Shown: in pieces, positions 1 through 12,381 of the stretch
Position numbering within the stretch: position 1 is the first letter of the stretch
Layout of the letters: the number at the start of each line of letters is the position of its first letter
From: Setoptus koraiensis
Lineage: Eukaryota > Arthropoda
Length of the DNA stretch: 64,000 nt
Direction: 5' to 3'
Assembly: GCA_048013815.1 (NCBI GenBank)
Contig: CM106585.1
Coordinates: forward strand, 5,394,001 to 5,458,000
Notes under the pieces: generated by a model
The model's database searches: none
What the model saw: only the letters and a program-made list of their open reading frames with translations
What the model was told of the DNA's origin: nothing
Program-made: the position numbers and the translations under genes

Positions 1-1253
1 GCCAACGGATAAATCTGATCTGGTTTCTACTTACAAAGCGTTCTGCAAATCTGCCAAAAAGGATATATCGAGAAGTTTACAGGACGACATGGAGATGGCT
101 CATCAGTTCGATGTGGCGATGTTCTGCTTTATTGTACCCGCAATATACGAACATTTTTCATCATCTGTATTAGGGAATGCCCACCTCTTACATATCGTAG
201 TTTCTTGTGTAGATTCTTTCGAATTGCAGCAATTAATTTGTTTGGTTGTTCAGAGAAGCTTGGTCATGATAGACGAAGAATCTCTCTCGGACTTGTTAAG
301 TAAGTATCTCTAGTTAGAGCGATTCACATCCTTATTTTTACATTATCTGAAACACGAAATTCATTTATGCTTTTGCATAACCCTTCTATTTATAGGTATT
401 AGCCTTGATTGGGAAACATGGGAACAATATTGTTTATGGCAATTGATGATCGCGCATGATGTGTCCATTGATACTGTACTGCCCGTCATATCCAAACTTG
501 ACCACCGATGTAAGTTCCAGAGCTTCAGATCTTATTCCATATCGTTCAAAATCTAGATGCATGATAATTGATTTTTCATCTGTCTCTATTTTATATTTGT
601 TCAGCTCACTCTGAGGCTTTGACCTGCTCATTATTAATGTTAAAGAGAGAAACACCTAATTTAACGATTTTGAAGCAAGTGATGCACCGAGAATTCAAAA
701 AAGAGGATCTATTCACCGTATCCCTACTCACAAGTTGGTCTGAGAAAAAAGAAGCCAAAAGGGAACTTGCCAAACTAATAGGGGAACTATTAGATTCTAA
801 ATCAAACAACCCCAGTGTTAGGAGGAAAGGGTAATTTTCGATATTTTGTCACAATCTCAGTTAACTCCCATACCAACGATCAGCCTCGTCTATAATTGAG
901 CAAATCCTAAACTTTCAATCTGTTTCAAATTTTATCTCTCCTCTGTTACTTGTAGGCAAAAAAATAATTCGGCCAAGCCAAATCAGTCCAACATATCAAA
1001 TCGGACTGAAACTATTCTTAGTCACCTGGATCTATTCCGGCAACATTCTAGTAACAATCTTCTTTCGCAAGAATCTATTCGGACTTCCCTGCACCAGGTC
1101 CAACTCCTCTGTAATGACATCCAGAAGAACAAATTTGGAGATTTGTTTGCTTTAGCTGAGGAGGCGCCAGATTTCCAATCTGGTAAACGGTCTAAAGAGC
1201 TCACTCAATCTAAGAGTAAGAGATTGAAGAAACATTTGGACGATCCGATTTAG
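1..1253 (+). CDS. INTS3: Integrator complex subunit 3, C-terminal part (partial at the left edge)
   Basis: The last four coding exons are 1-299, 396-509, 605-830 and 956-1253 (stop TAG 1251-1253); 311 residues are visible. Every junction is GT-AG and the phases agree (1, 1, 2). The readable protein contains SLDWETWEQYCLWQL, a leucine-rich helical stretch, and near the end SHLDLFRQH and KFGDLFALAEE, which match the C-terminal region of animal INTS3 (SOSS subunit A). The protein ends in a Lys/Arg-rich tail. Known of the family: INTS3 is a nuclear scaffold shared by the Integrator complex (snRNA 3' processing and promoter-proximal termination) and the SOSS single-stranded DNA-binding repair complex; its C-terminal helical repeats mediate dimerisation and INTS6 contact. 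The N-terminal two thirds lie outside the window. The introns are only 95-125 bp. The assignment rests on motif recognition, not on a search. Confidence 0.88.
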
Positions 1254-1954
1254 ATCGGTGGCAAGTAAACTGATAAATCTTGATCAGACAATTTATCCGA
1301 TATTAGTGAATGATGCGAATCTACTCTATATGATAGATTGACATGACTAGATTCTTTTTTCAATAAGCTATTTATACTTGTTTGTTCAAGAAAGTGTATG
1401 AGCCGCGAATCGGTACCAGTGATTACGAATGATATTTGTTTTGATGTGCGTGCACTATGACGTGAGAGAAATATTTATTTTTTAACATATAAAATACGAC
1501 GATTTTCATTTCAACCTGATCTAAACAAGCGCAGAAACCAAGACAAAGGCTTTACAAACAACTACTATTATGGTTGTAAAAAACATAAGCTCTAAATCAA
1601 TTGTCCTTTCAAGTCTGTAGTGTCTACAGTATGCTCACCGACACTATGATGATGAAGTAAAGTGTGTGGAATAACGACCGCGACTAGTGTTTTTGTCCTT
1701 CTAGATAAGAGCTAGTTGGTTAGCTAGATGTAAATGTATTCGACTGTAGCGCACCTCAACAAACATTTGTCCAGTGAACGGTAAAGAGTTCTTTTATGGT
1801 GTTTTTTATTATTAATTGTGACTTAATATAGATTGTGTCATTGTTTAGTGTGTCATGTTAGTGATGCCTCAGGTTGTTTTTATTTTTCTACTCTTTCTAA
1901 TTTGTCGGGTACACCAACTAAAATGTGGTTATACATTCAAATTGTTGGTGATAA
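1254..1954. other. Convergent 3' intergenic region
   Basis: This 0.7 kb AT-rich stretch lies between the INTS3 stop (+) and the stop of the gene on the minus strand. It probably holds both 3' UTRs. I see no ORF of interest and no convincing structured RNA. Confidence 0.6.
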
Positions 1955-4723
1955 TCATTTTTTAACATAAAATCTATGACCAAGATTCTCGCCTACATAA
2001 TCAAAACGGTCCTTTAGTTTATAAACAGGGCATTGTAAAGGGTTGTTGACACCCACACACAGTGACTTATATGAAGTGCCATAATCGCATTTATCACCAA
2101 ATGTAAACACTGAGTCGGGTGATTGACGAAACAAGTCATTGTATGATTTTATTCGTTGAGTTTTATTTGCTAGAGCCATACCATTGTTTGTCGCTAGATG
2201 ACGATGATCTTCTTTGGGCGATGCATCCTCATGACTATTTCGACTTGGCCATCGTTTATAGTTTGGCGATGATAAATCATCGAAGTCCTTTGGTTGAGGG
2301 TAGTCATTATCAAATATGCTGAAATGTTGCTGTTGACAAGTCTTATGTAATTTATCTCTAGTCTTTTGAGAATGAGCCACTGTCTCTATTGTAGCGTCCT
2401 TGTTTTCACTAATGAATGTGGATTTAGACATTCTGTTGTTGACTCTATTTGGTTTATTATCAACAGGCGTCAACTTTGGAACTTCCTTAGTATTGTCGTT
2501 AGCATGAAGATGTTGCAACTGTTGTTGTTGGTTATGTGGCTGCTGACCCTGAAAAGGTTGTTGTAGGGAGTTCCTCGTTTTAGCCACTGTTGACTTAGAC
2601 CTGTATTGCTGATGTTTTTGCTTTTGTTTGATGTCTTCGTACTCGTCCGATCTGATTGTGTTTCTTCTTATGTTTGCCTCCTGTCTTGATGGTCGGGCGG
2701 CCGACAGATTATCATATTCGCGTTGGTTTTGCAGTTCTTCGTCTTCAGACTCATCAGAGCTATCCAGTACCTCATTATTTTCATCAATATCCTTAATAGT
2801 ATAGTCTCCTAACTTTGTCACTACTGACGGTACTTCCGGTTTTGGCGAACATTCTGTATTGAGCAGCGAGCCATCAATAGGGTGACGTTTTTGTTGTCGA
2901 TGCGTCTCATTGATGATGTCATTCTGTTGAATATGATCGATTAAGTTTGGATTATTTTTCACTTTTCTCTTCAAAGGTAAGCGACGATTTTCTCCAGGAA
3001 ACGTCAGATATGTCTCAGAATCTGAGCTCTTTAAATTCCTCACATCTAGCACTTTGGAACTGTTATTATTGTTGCTGATGGCTGCCGGCAACATCATCGT
3101 ATCTTCTCTGGCGCCCTCTTGTTGCAGATTAAGTTCTTTCAATTTCCCGACCGAATGTTTATGTTTTCTGGTAAGTACACTGTCCTCCACTATCATCCAG
3201 TAATGGAATGATACATTAAAATAGTTAAATAGTTGGAAGAAAGAGGTTGATTACACGCATTAGTAAATTCGATGATGGGATGAAAAAAAATAAGCTCAAA
3301 AGAAAAAATTAAAATAGCTGATCTAATGTACGCATAACCAATGTGGCGCCTCGCCGCAAATCAGGCTAATACAAGCCAATAAGCCCTAATCACTTCTCGT
3401 CAAATTACCATCATCTGGTTGCTCGCTCTGTTGTTGTTGCTTGTCATCTTGATGGCTTCTCTTCGATTTGACTTTCTTTCTTCTTTTCCTTGAATGTTTC
3501 TTCCTGTTATTCGCACCGGACACATTTTCATTGATTTGTGTGTGTGTTCTTTCTTTGGCCCATGTCTCAGTGTTATCGTCCAACAAAAAATGGCTACCAC
3601 ACGTACAATCCGGGTGATTCTTTCTGGTTAATCTGGACCCATCATTGTCGCCAGTCCTGTCGAGTTGGTCAGTCTCGTTATGAGCTCTGGGCTGTTGATG
3701 TTTGTATTTGATGTCGTTTTCGATTGCACGGTCGCACTTGAAATCATTAATGCTATATTCATTGTGAAATAATGGTGAAAAGTCTTTCTTCGTTTTAGCT
3801 ACTCTCGTTTCTACATGTTCGCTTCTATTTCCTACCGTCTGTTTGACAGGTGCCTCAGCATGTTGTTGTTGTTGTTGTTGTTGGTGCTGATGTTGGTGGT
3901 TTTGTTTCTGTTGTTGTTGGTGTGTAGTGGCGGTGACTTCTTCGGTGGGCCCGAAGAAGCCACTGTAGCCAGGCCTCAGACTAGTGGATGGTCTGTGTTT
4001 GCTTCTTTTGCGTCCAACAACCATTTCCAATCTATTCAGATTTTTGTCATAGACATGCATATAACAGCAACGATCATCATTACTAGCTAATCTTGGCACA
4101 TTATCATTGTTATTGTTATTATTAGTATCATCTGTTTTGTTATCTCTCTGTTGGGTGTCAGATGTTGCCAGATGAGTCACATTATCAGTACCTGCAGTAT
4201 CGTCTTGTGTCCATTTAGCCAGGCGCTTCTTGGCCAAATTTTCATAATTAGCATCGAATGTCCCCTCCAGATTCAAGTCGCCCCCGGCAACCACAATATC
4301 TGTGGCATTTTTCCCTAGATGGCCACGATTCTCTGGTTGTTTAGTTAATAGATATGACAAACAGTTGTGGTTTTGATGCTGTTTGTTTGATTGTTTACAA
4401 ATCAATATGCGCCTCCCATTAAAACCGTCATCATCGAGGGCGCTGTCGTGCATTGGAAGCGACAACGAACGCGCATCGTCCTCGTAATCCACATCAATAG
4501 ACTCATGATCGCCATGATCAGCTAAATTGAGCCTACCAACAGACTCCTCTAGCTGTTTGTTTTTCTCATCATCATTGTCATCAGAGGACACAGATCCCGA
4601 CGACGAGCAAGAGGAAGAAGCGGATGACGAGCACGAGGACGACAAAGATGACTTTAGTGGATTATCTCTAGTCCCAACCAGTTGTTTGTCGGTGGCAGTT
4701 TGCTCTGCTTGAGTTTTGGTCAC
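1955..4723 (-). CDS. Uncharacterised low-complexity acidic/Q-rich protein, two exons
   Basis: Two long open frames, 4723-3386 and 3196-1955, can be joined. A donor GATG|GTAATT ends exon 1 at 3409 (phase 1), and an acceptor ending ATAG at 3191-3190 opens exon 2 at 3189 with the matching phase, removing a 219-bp intron. The product would be 849 residues. No domain is recognised. The N-terminus has a Ser run and acidic patches (SSDDNDDEKNK). The middle holds polar N, H and Q runs, and short denser islands (CCYMHVYDKNLNRLEMVVGR; RRILICK) look conserved. Before the join there is a basic KKHSRKRRKKVKSKR block like a nuclear localisation signal. The C-terminus (SYNDLF, SVFTFGDKCDYGTSYKSL, YKLKDRFDYVGENLGHRFY) is the most ordered part. 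No signal peptide is seen. An inferred nuclear or cytoplasmic disordered scaffold is all that can be said. Alternatively, the two frames could be separate genes, or further 5' exons may exist. Confidence 0.55.
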
Positions 4724-7444
4724 CTTAAAGTTGTCATTTTTGCATTTGTGTTCGCTGGATAGATGATTTGCCGAACGGTCGAGTCACCCAAAGAGGAAGT
4801 GAACAAGCAAGAGAGGGTGAGTATTAAAAAAAATGTAAAAAGATGAGATATTGCATGAAGCGGGTATTGTTAGTCGTAATCAAATTGTCAGTCAACGAAA
4901 AGACCAGCGTTGACCGGGTATTATTGATTGTAAGCGTTGTAATAATTTGGCGAAGAGTTAACGACCGTAGAGATGAACGATTATCGCGAGCGTGAAAAAG
5001 TTTATTCGGGGGCCTCAGCGCAAATAATACAGATAGGGACAGTTATTCAGAAGCTGAGCTGCTCACACAAGCCACTTATCTGTTGGCGGTGTAGATAAGC
5101 GGCGAGCGCAAAATATCACAAAACATGATTGTAAGCAGCATGAGCATGAGAAATGCAATAATTATAGGCTAAACGTGATGCTACTAACTAATAACACTCT
5201 CGCCATAGGCCACTAACTCGCCCCACTTAATAATCTGTGTGTAACAAACAAATTTTTTGAAGCGGTGAATGAGGTTAATAAACTTCCGCCTCGCGCTGCA
5301 AACACATTATACATAGAGAGATCAATTACCCTCAATTGTGGCTGACGATGTCCACTTTGGCCGCGCCCGGCCAAGTTGAAATAATGTAAAAAGAATTAAA
5401 TTGCAATCATCATTGGAAGTATCACAAAGGTAGGTCTCGGACAATCAGACAAACAAGAAGAAATGTATCGAAAGGAAAAATAAACTCTCACGCTTGCTCG
5501 TGTCTAAATAGTGTAGCAACACATTTTTGCATTTTGTTGTGTATTAATTTTGAATATATCCGTATATCGTTAGCTTGTTAGTGTTGGCGGGTTGCATGTA
5601 ATCTGTTTTTAAAAAACTCTCTTTCACCTCAATCGTGGGCGCGCTCTATAGCTCGGCCTCGGTGACACACACACACACACACACCGAAGTTTGTTTGTGT
5701 GGCGTGGGTGGCGCATCAGTAGCAATGACACACAAAGGCACTGGCGCTAACAAACTGGGGGGTCTAACCTAGATATGGAGCATCATCATCATTAGTGGTA
5801 TCATGATAACCGTAAATAACGCACAATGGGAGCGCACAAGCTCGCCAGCAATTCGTATGCGTGTGTGTGTGTGTGTGCCACTGGTCATTGTCATGGCGTA
5901 ACGGTATATTGTTGCCATGGAAACGCGTTGCTGCTGAAATGTATGCGCCTCGCCGATTTGTCCGACGGCAGCTGGCTTGCCAAACGGACAGAGATGGCCG
6001 AGGATGGAGCCCGATAATGGGTTTGTGTTTGAGCGCGCTAAACAGTGACGATTGAACAAAAACAACAACTGTCTAATTTGCATCTCCGGTCTTGGTGCGT
6101 GTGTGTGTAATGAGCGCCATTAATCATGTATTGGTGTCAATTCGCGGATTGATTGTGCAGAGTGGCAGCTGCTCCGTCGTTTGTTGCTGTCGTTGCTGTT
6201 GTTGTTGTTTCTGTCGTTTTTGTTGTCGTTGTGTTAGGCAACACAAAGATCCCTTGCAAACTGGCAAGAAGCTGGCAACTCTGCGACAGCCAACCGACAA
6301 CAAGCAGTATCAGCTGTCTCGCCAGCGTTGGGCCGAGCAACATCGTGATCTTGTCGTGAAAAAAGCGCTAATGTTCACACTCAGCCCACTGTGAACCAGC
6401 CAGTCAGCCAGCCAGCGATAGTGAATGTAGCCAGCTAGTGATAGTGAATGTAGCCAGTAGCAGCGTTACAATACATCTCATCAGTCATATTTCTCTTGGT
6501 ATCGTGTTGAATTAGTAATTAATTATTATCCTGAACGCCGATCGCAATTCGTGTTGGCACGACAACAGGTGAAACACACGCACTCAGTATAGCTGACAAT
6601 GTGAGATAGACATTGGTCACTGGTGCAAGTGGTGTCAGTTGGGAGAGGCTGTTGAATATGCATTAGAGTCAAAATAGCATCTTGAATATGCGTAATTTGC
6701 GTTGCCCAACAATCGGCCGCCTGTATGTTGGGTGGCGCGACACACAGGCGAGCTGATTAGCGCCAAACGAAACACGTCGTGCAATGGCACCCATTTGTAA
6801 ACAAAACATGGCCAAATAAGGCCAGTGGACACACCAATAAACAAATGACTTTTGACTTATTTATGGTCTTTGCCAAAGCAACACACACACACACACACAG
6901 GGATTTTGAAGGTGGCTGGCGGACCGACTTGTTTGTTTATGTGCTGGCAGTGCAGATTATAACAAATAATACCTGCAACACGTTGGCACAGGTACGGATC
7001 GGTGGATGACTCAATCGGCGCTCATTACAAGGTTGAGTGGCGAGCAGTAACCAGCCAAACGTAATCATCATTTATTTATTGCCTGCAAACGCTCTAATCT
7101 ATTAATAGTACACACGTAGTAGTAGCATTAGAGTAGCACAACAGCAGCAACAACAACAACAACAACGACAACAACGACAACAACGACAACGACAAGCAGC
7201 TCGCATTGGAGCTGGAGGAGAGAGTTGCGTTGTGATGCGCGTGGGCGGAAATGCATCACAAGTAGTGTACGGCGATAGCGAGTTGAGGACAGAGCACGAA
7301 GCCAGTTGATGGTCGCTGGCTGGCCGATCGGCTAACAACGACGACTCGATAGCCTTCGGATTGCGCTGTGTTCGAGCCGCTATCGAGCATATCTGGCCTC
7401 GGCCACTGGGCGGTTGCGAGCTGTTAGTGCACAGGCGACGACGC

Positions 7445-7580
7445 AAATTGGTCTAAATTGGTGCAAAGTTGGTCTAAAATGGTGCAAAGTTGGTCTTAGA
7501 TGGTGCAAAATGGTCTAAAAGGTGCAAAGTCGGTCTTAAAGGGGCAAAGCTGGTCTTAGATGGTGCAAACTGGGCTAAAC
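7445..7580. repeat. Degenerate ~20-bp tandem repeat
   Basis: About six imperfect copies of a roughly 20-bp unit built from TTGGTCTAAA and TGGTGCAAAG follow one another, each differing by a few substitutions or small indels. No coding sense is apparent. Confidence 0.8.
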
Positions 7581-10228
7581 AAATTACTTACCCACAGGTG
7601 CACAGCTGACAAATGCAAAGATGCGCTTGGGGCGAGAAACACTCTTTGGCGGGGCGACCATTTCGCTGCTGTCCAATGGTGCCAACAGTGTTATTTGGCC
7701 TTGTTTGTTCGCTTGATGATATCATGCTGCTGTTTGGCACTGTTCTGTTTTACAGAACAACAATTGACGCAACTTGCGCGTGTTTACGATTGTTCGTGAT
7801 TGTGATTTGTGGCCTGAATGGTCGGTGTTGGTTGTTTGGCGTTTGTTGTTTGTTGTTGTGATATATGAATATGACTGGCGGTGGACGATGTTGCGCGCGC
7901 GACGACCAGCCGACTGAGCCCCTGCCGGCCACTTGAAACTGACCTGACACCCGTGACACAACGGACGGTGTGTCACGGGCTGCTGTCTTGCGCAATCGGC
8001 CGAATTGGCATTGTCATGTGGCCTGGATGTCGTGCGAAATGCGTTGTGAGACTGCGCCGGAGAGCATCTTTTATTAGGTCAATACTTACCGTTGCTGCTA
8101 CTGCCACTGATACTCGGTCAAGGCAACTTTGGCCGTTTGTTTCTCTGAAAAGTTCTTGCTTCTGGCTTTGTGGCTTGCACATGCCAATTATGCCGCTATG
8201 ATACTGGTATAATACTGGCGCGGTGTTTTGTGACTGTTGTCGTTGCTTGTGACTGCTGTTGTTGCTTGTGACTCTTGTTGTTGTTGTTGCTCGTGAATAC
8301 GCCGTCGGCCGAAGTGTTGTGTTGTGCGCTGACGCCACTCTCAATTATGCATATTTAGCTGGCAATGATGAATATTTGCTGGCCCAAGATAAATAGAACG
8401 GCAACTGTTACGAGTGAGTGCAGCTAGGCGACGGTGTTGCTCGGGTGCGCGCACTTGTGGCCACCATTGTAACGAAATAGACATCACCCTTGGCCAGCGT
8501 GTGATCTAACAGGTGAGTGAGCTCGTCGCGTTGCCTTTATTTAGCTGGCTGCGGCAATCGCAAAACGCAATCATCCCCGTTGAGCAGGCTGCTCAAATTT
8601 GGCTAGCGAGCTGCCTCGCTGCCAGCTAAACAAACCAAAGTCTAGCCAGGCTTCGTTTGCTCGCTTGGCGCTGGCAGCTTGTGTTGGCAGAGCCGTTTTG
8701 TCAGCCGTCGGTCGTAGTTTTGCCGTGAAATGCCGACATGACATACAGAGAAATATATAGAGAAATAGAGCCGCCCACCAGAGCTTGCTGTTGTTTTAGC
8801 CGTGTAACAGTAGTTGTGGTTGCTGTTGTTTGTGCACAAGCGAGTGGGATGTTTATGGGATGGCTCCAATCAACAATAAAAGGCAGATGATAGTCACGTA
8901 CTTACATGCGTTATTGTTGGTAATTTTCGCAAAGTCGCCACCGTGAGCCAACAACGTCAGGCTCGATAGGGTGGCGCGCTCACAGGTGAACAATCGGAAT
9001 CACATTTGTTTGTTGTTTGTGTCGGGATGTTGTTGTTGTCGTTGCCGTCGTTGTTGTCGTTGTTGTCGTTGTTGCGCGTTCAGAAGCTCGCTAACGGCAT
9101 CGCGATGCCATACAAATTACAACAGCAACACAATACATCGCAACACTTGGTTCCGTGTAATTCATATAATCATATATAAAGTGTCGGCTGTTGTCAATGC
9201 AGCCAATGCGGCACTCGAGCAGCGCCGATCGAACGCTAGATACTGCTGGCGAGCTAGCTAAAAATTGTCGTTTGTTGGGTTAGAGTTTCGTCGGCAAACG
9301 ACAGATTTGCTCATTCGTCATGGCGCGACGCATACATCCGTTTGTCGCACTGTCGGGCGTCAGGCAACCTGTTGTCACACTGTGTATTCCGTGGCTAGTT
9401 CGTGTCAACCGTTTGCCTGACACAAACGAGCTTCCATGTTCCCGGCAAGCCCTGGCCAGTTGGCCCGTTAGCCGACTGGCCCATCACAGGCACCCATCGG
9501 GCTCGCCAAGCACAACGATATCGGCCGGCTAGGTGCCACCAAAGGGAGCCCGTGAATCGACAATCACTGACAAATGGCCCATGAAACGATTGTCTAACGG
9601 ACGCTCGCCAACGGACACCACAAATGAGACGCCCGATCCCGACTGAAAATGCCAATCAACGCCGTTATACAAGATGCACCATGATTCATGTATCAAGAGC
9701 ATATCGAGACCATTCTCCTATTCGTCGTGCTGTCCCACTTGGACCAGGTCGAGTTATTTCACTATTAGTGCGCCCTATAAACAAGATATGCGCACAATAG
9801 CGCGAAGCAATTTCCGTAAAACTGGTCAGCGCACACGGCCGGCGGCCAGTTGTTTTTCGCACCAATAACAACAATATAACAAAACATATGATTGCAAATT
9901 CATTGATGCCCGATGGTCAGCTCACAGAGTCTTGGCTCTCATACAAATTAATCCGGGCGAGCTACACGATTATTAATTAAATATCTCTTATTATTATTCT
10001 CATTCGGTCTCATTTGGTCTCATTTGGTCTCGTTTGGGCATTTTCCAAACTGATGTTATCAACATACTGCCAACATACACACAGTCATTACAAGTATGGC
10101 TAAATGAACAAGCTCAAGTGGTGGCAATATCTCCATAGGTTACTCGTTTATTCAAATACCAATCTTGCATAATAACAAGATAATAGATAGGCACTCAATA
10201 GCACCGTACATGACAGCAACAAACAAAC

Positions 10229-10251
10229 AAACAAACAAACCATATTTGCAT
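10229..10251. repeat. (CAAA)n microsatellite
   Basis: A short run of CAAA units in AT-rich DNA upstream of the kappaB-Ras gene. Similar short CAAA runs occur at about 29222 and 52320. Confidence 0.7.
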
Positions 10252-10649
10252 GGCAATATATGCACGATCAGTTAGATCGTTGATAGTCGATAGATAGTAG
10301 TCACGTTCATGTCATGACACAAATCCATATGTTGGTCTACTTGTCTCTTTTCATGACACACACGACACGGATAGTTTTCAAATGATAGCTCAAGATTATG
10401 CTGAGAACACACATTACACACTGGCCAGATACCAATCAATTACTATCACACGAACAGTGCAATACATTTTACTAAAACAAATATTTTATCAATGCAACAA
10501 CCTCAAGAGGGGACACACACTGAAGGACGAAGATACTCATTATTATACAAACAAGCCAACACACATTTATTTATAGCCACTATTCAGCTCAACGATTCCT
10601 CAAACGCCTCCAGCAATAGGACACACTAATGCTGAGCACTGCAATAGCC

Positions 10650-11267
10650 ATGAAAAATTTAAAGTTTTTTGTTTTAGGCGCACCCAAAGTGGGCAAAACC
10701 TCCATTTTACAAAAGATTGTCTTTGCCAATCAGTCCCAGGACGAAAAGTACCCACCCACTATTGAGGATGTCTATTTTACCGTTATAGACAGCTCTAGTT
10801 TGGACAAGAACAGTAGCAACAACAAAGAGGGCGATAGATTGTTGTTCTTCGATGTGGCGGGCATAGGCAACAATATCGATATTGAATCAGTGAGAAACTA
10901 TTTGGCTTACGCTGATGGCTTTATTTTAATTTACTCCATTAATGATAGGCAAACTTTTAACATTGTTGACAATCTCAAGAAACTAATAGATCAAAGCAAA
11001 GACAAAAAGGATATACCCATTATAGCGCTGGGTAACAAGCTGGATTTAGACGATGAGAGACAGGTGGATTTTGATGAGGCTCACATTTGGGCTAAACGGG
11101 AGCACATAAAACTATTCGAGGTTACCTCATTAGAAAGAAAAACTCTATCAGAGTTAATTGTGTATTTAGCCACTCGTCTCACTGCTTGTCCCGCTCAATC
11201 AACTTCGGCATTCAAGTTGCGCCGCTCTAAAACAAACCAAAACTCATCGGGAATGATCTATGATTGA
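10650..11267 (+). CDS. NKIRAS: kappaB-Ras (NF-kappaB inhibitor-interacting Ras-like small GTPase)
   Basis: A single exon of 205 residues. An in-frame ATG at 10629 would add seven residues, but the ATG at 10650 gives the family-like start MKNLKFFVLG and Ras-like numbering. Visible motifs are the P-loop GAPKVGKTS (10-18), the switch I region PTIEDVY, DVAGIG (68-73) in place of DTAGQ, NKLD (129-132), and the family-typical ADGFILIYSIN, KDKKDIPIIALGNKLDL, ERQVD and ERKTL blocks. There is no C-terminal CaaX box, as in kappaB-Ras. Known of the family: these atypical Ras proteins bind IkappaB to restrain NF-kappaB and bind RalGAP to limit Ral signalling. Ras position 12 is Pro and the position equivalent to Gln61 is Ile, the two sites where kappaB-Ras proteins depart from classical Ras. 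The gene is flanked by non-coding DNA on both sides. Confidence 0.85.
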   Translation: MKNLKFFVLGAPKVGKTSILQKIVFANQSQDEKYPPTIEDVYFTVIDSSSLDKNSSNNKEGDRLLFFDVAGIGNNIDIESVRNYLAYADGFILIYSINDRQTFNIVDNLKKLIDQSKDKKDIPIIALGNKLDLDDERQVDFDEAHIWAKREHIKLFEVTSLERKTLSELIVYLATRLTACPAQSTSAFKLRRSKTNQNSSGMIYD

Positions 11268-11318
11268 TTGGCACAAGCACTCACAATTAAACACGTCTAG
11301 ATCCAAATATTTGTCCAG

Positions 11319-11324
11319 AATAAA
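11319..11324 (+). terminator. AATAAA polyadenylation signal of the kappaB-Ras gene
   Basis: A canonical AATAAA lies 52 bases after the stop codon of the GTPase gene on the same strand. Another lies in the AATAAAATC context near 11716. Which one is used cannot be told from sequence. Confidence 0.6.
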
Positions 11325-12381
11325 TTGTCCACTATTTATTGGCGCTACTAGCACGGCGAACAGCCAGCAGCTTACAAAATCAATGAATTTGAATCCTTGA
11401 ATTACTCACAGATACATGCCGTGGAGGAATCTGCTGTCAGGTCTATAAGGGTATTGATATCAAAAAAATCATTGATTTATTACGAAATAAAACGGGTATG
11501 CGACCAGCCCGTTTGTGCTCAATTTCTCCAACCTAGAACAGATCGGCTGTATAGAACTCATGTGGAGTCCAACACCAACCAAGGGTTCCTCGTTAGTCAG
11601 AGACTGATAACAAGAAAAGATACGATCAGTGAGCTTTGTCACTCGAAATTCTCTATAAAAATCTCTTATATCTCATGCGCCCTATAGACAGTTGTCCTAT
11701 ATAGTGTGACGAACAAATAAAATCTTGAGCGGCTAAATAAAGCCATGACGCAATCAAAGCTTACGGTGAGCGCCAAAGAACGGTCAACTACTGTAGTAAT
11801 ATTTAATTGTATATCAGGTACTTAGATAAACAGATTGAATCTATGTAGTGGTAGTCATTGCACCAGTTGCCTGTTCAAACTATGTAGAGTTTCAGTCGCA
11901 TGCAAAAGATTCTATTTATACGACGCAGGAAGTTATTTCTAGTGTGAAAGCACACTGTAAATGTTTGTTACGTCAGACATTGAGTTAAGTTAAGTGTGAT
12001 ACTTCATTGAAAATATGGCTGAGAGATTGATGTTGAAAAAGTATGTAAGTACTCTAGTGGAAATTTCGTTCACGTTTTCGCAACGAATGGAACTGTATTG
12101 TCACTCCGGGATCGATTGCCGATTTATTTTTTATTTGTCCGCGCCCAATGCATGACATGAAAATAGTAATATTAGTTAGATAGATATAGATAGCTATAGA
12201 GCGATAGAACCTGATGCTAAAGTAGTGATAGTGGCTACTTTTCAATGCTTGTATAGGTTGAAAAATTCACACATAGAGCTTCAATAGAATATCCGAGCGA
12301 TCTTCTCATTTAGAAAGCGAAATTTCCAAAAGTGATGTAAATTGATGATCTAAATCTTGTCGATCAGAACAGTTTAGCGAC
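11325..12381. other. Intergenic region
   Basis: About 1 kb of AT-rich sequence between kappaB-Ras and the secreted-protein gene. A frame at 11397-11687 opens with a non-ATG codon, has no recognisable features and is not called. The 5' UTR and promoter of the downstream gene should lie in its right half. Confidence 0.5.

Larger units (their letters stand above)
4724..10628. other. Long non-coding, repeat-rich intergenic region
   Basis: Almost 6 kb lies between the minus-strand gene and kappaB-Ras. I see only short frames with no family resemblance. It contains (AC)n at about 5662-5684, (GT)n at 5860-5876, (AC)n near 6881-6899, GTT/GTC-rich stretches at 6180-6237 and 9029-9075, a duplicated GATAGTGAATGTAGCCAG unit at about 6417-6455, and a tandem array at 7445-7580. 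It presumably carries the promoter of the minus-strand gene and the 5' flank of kappaB-Ras. Confidence 0.6.
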
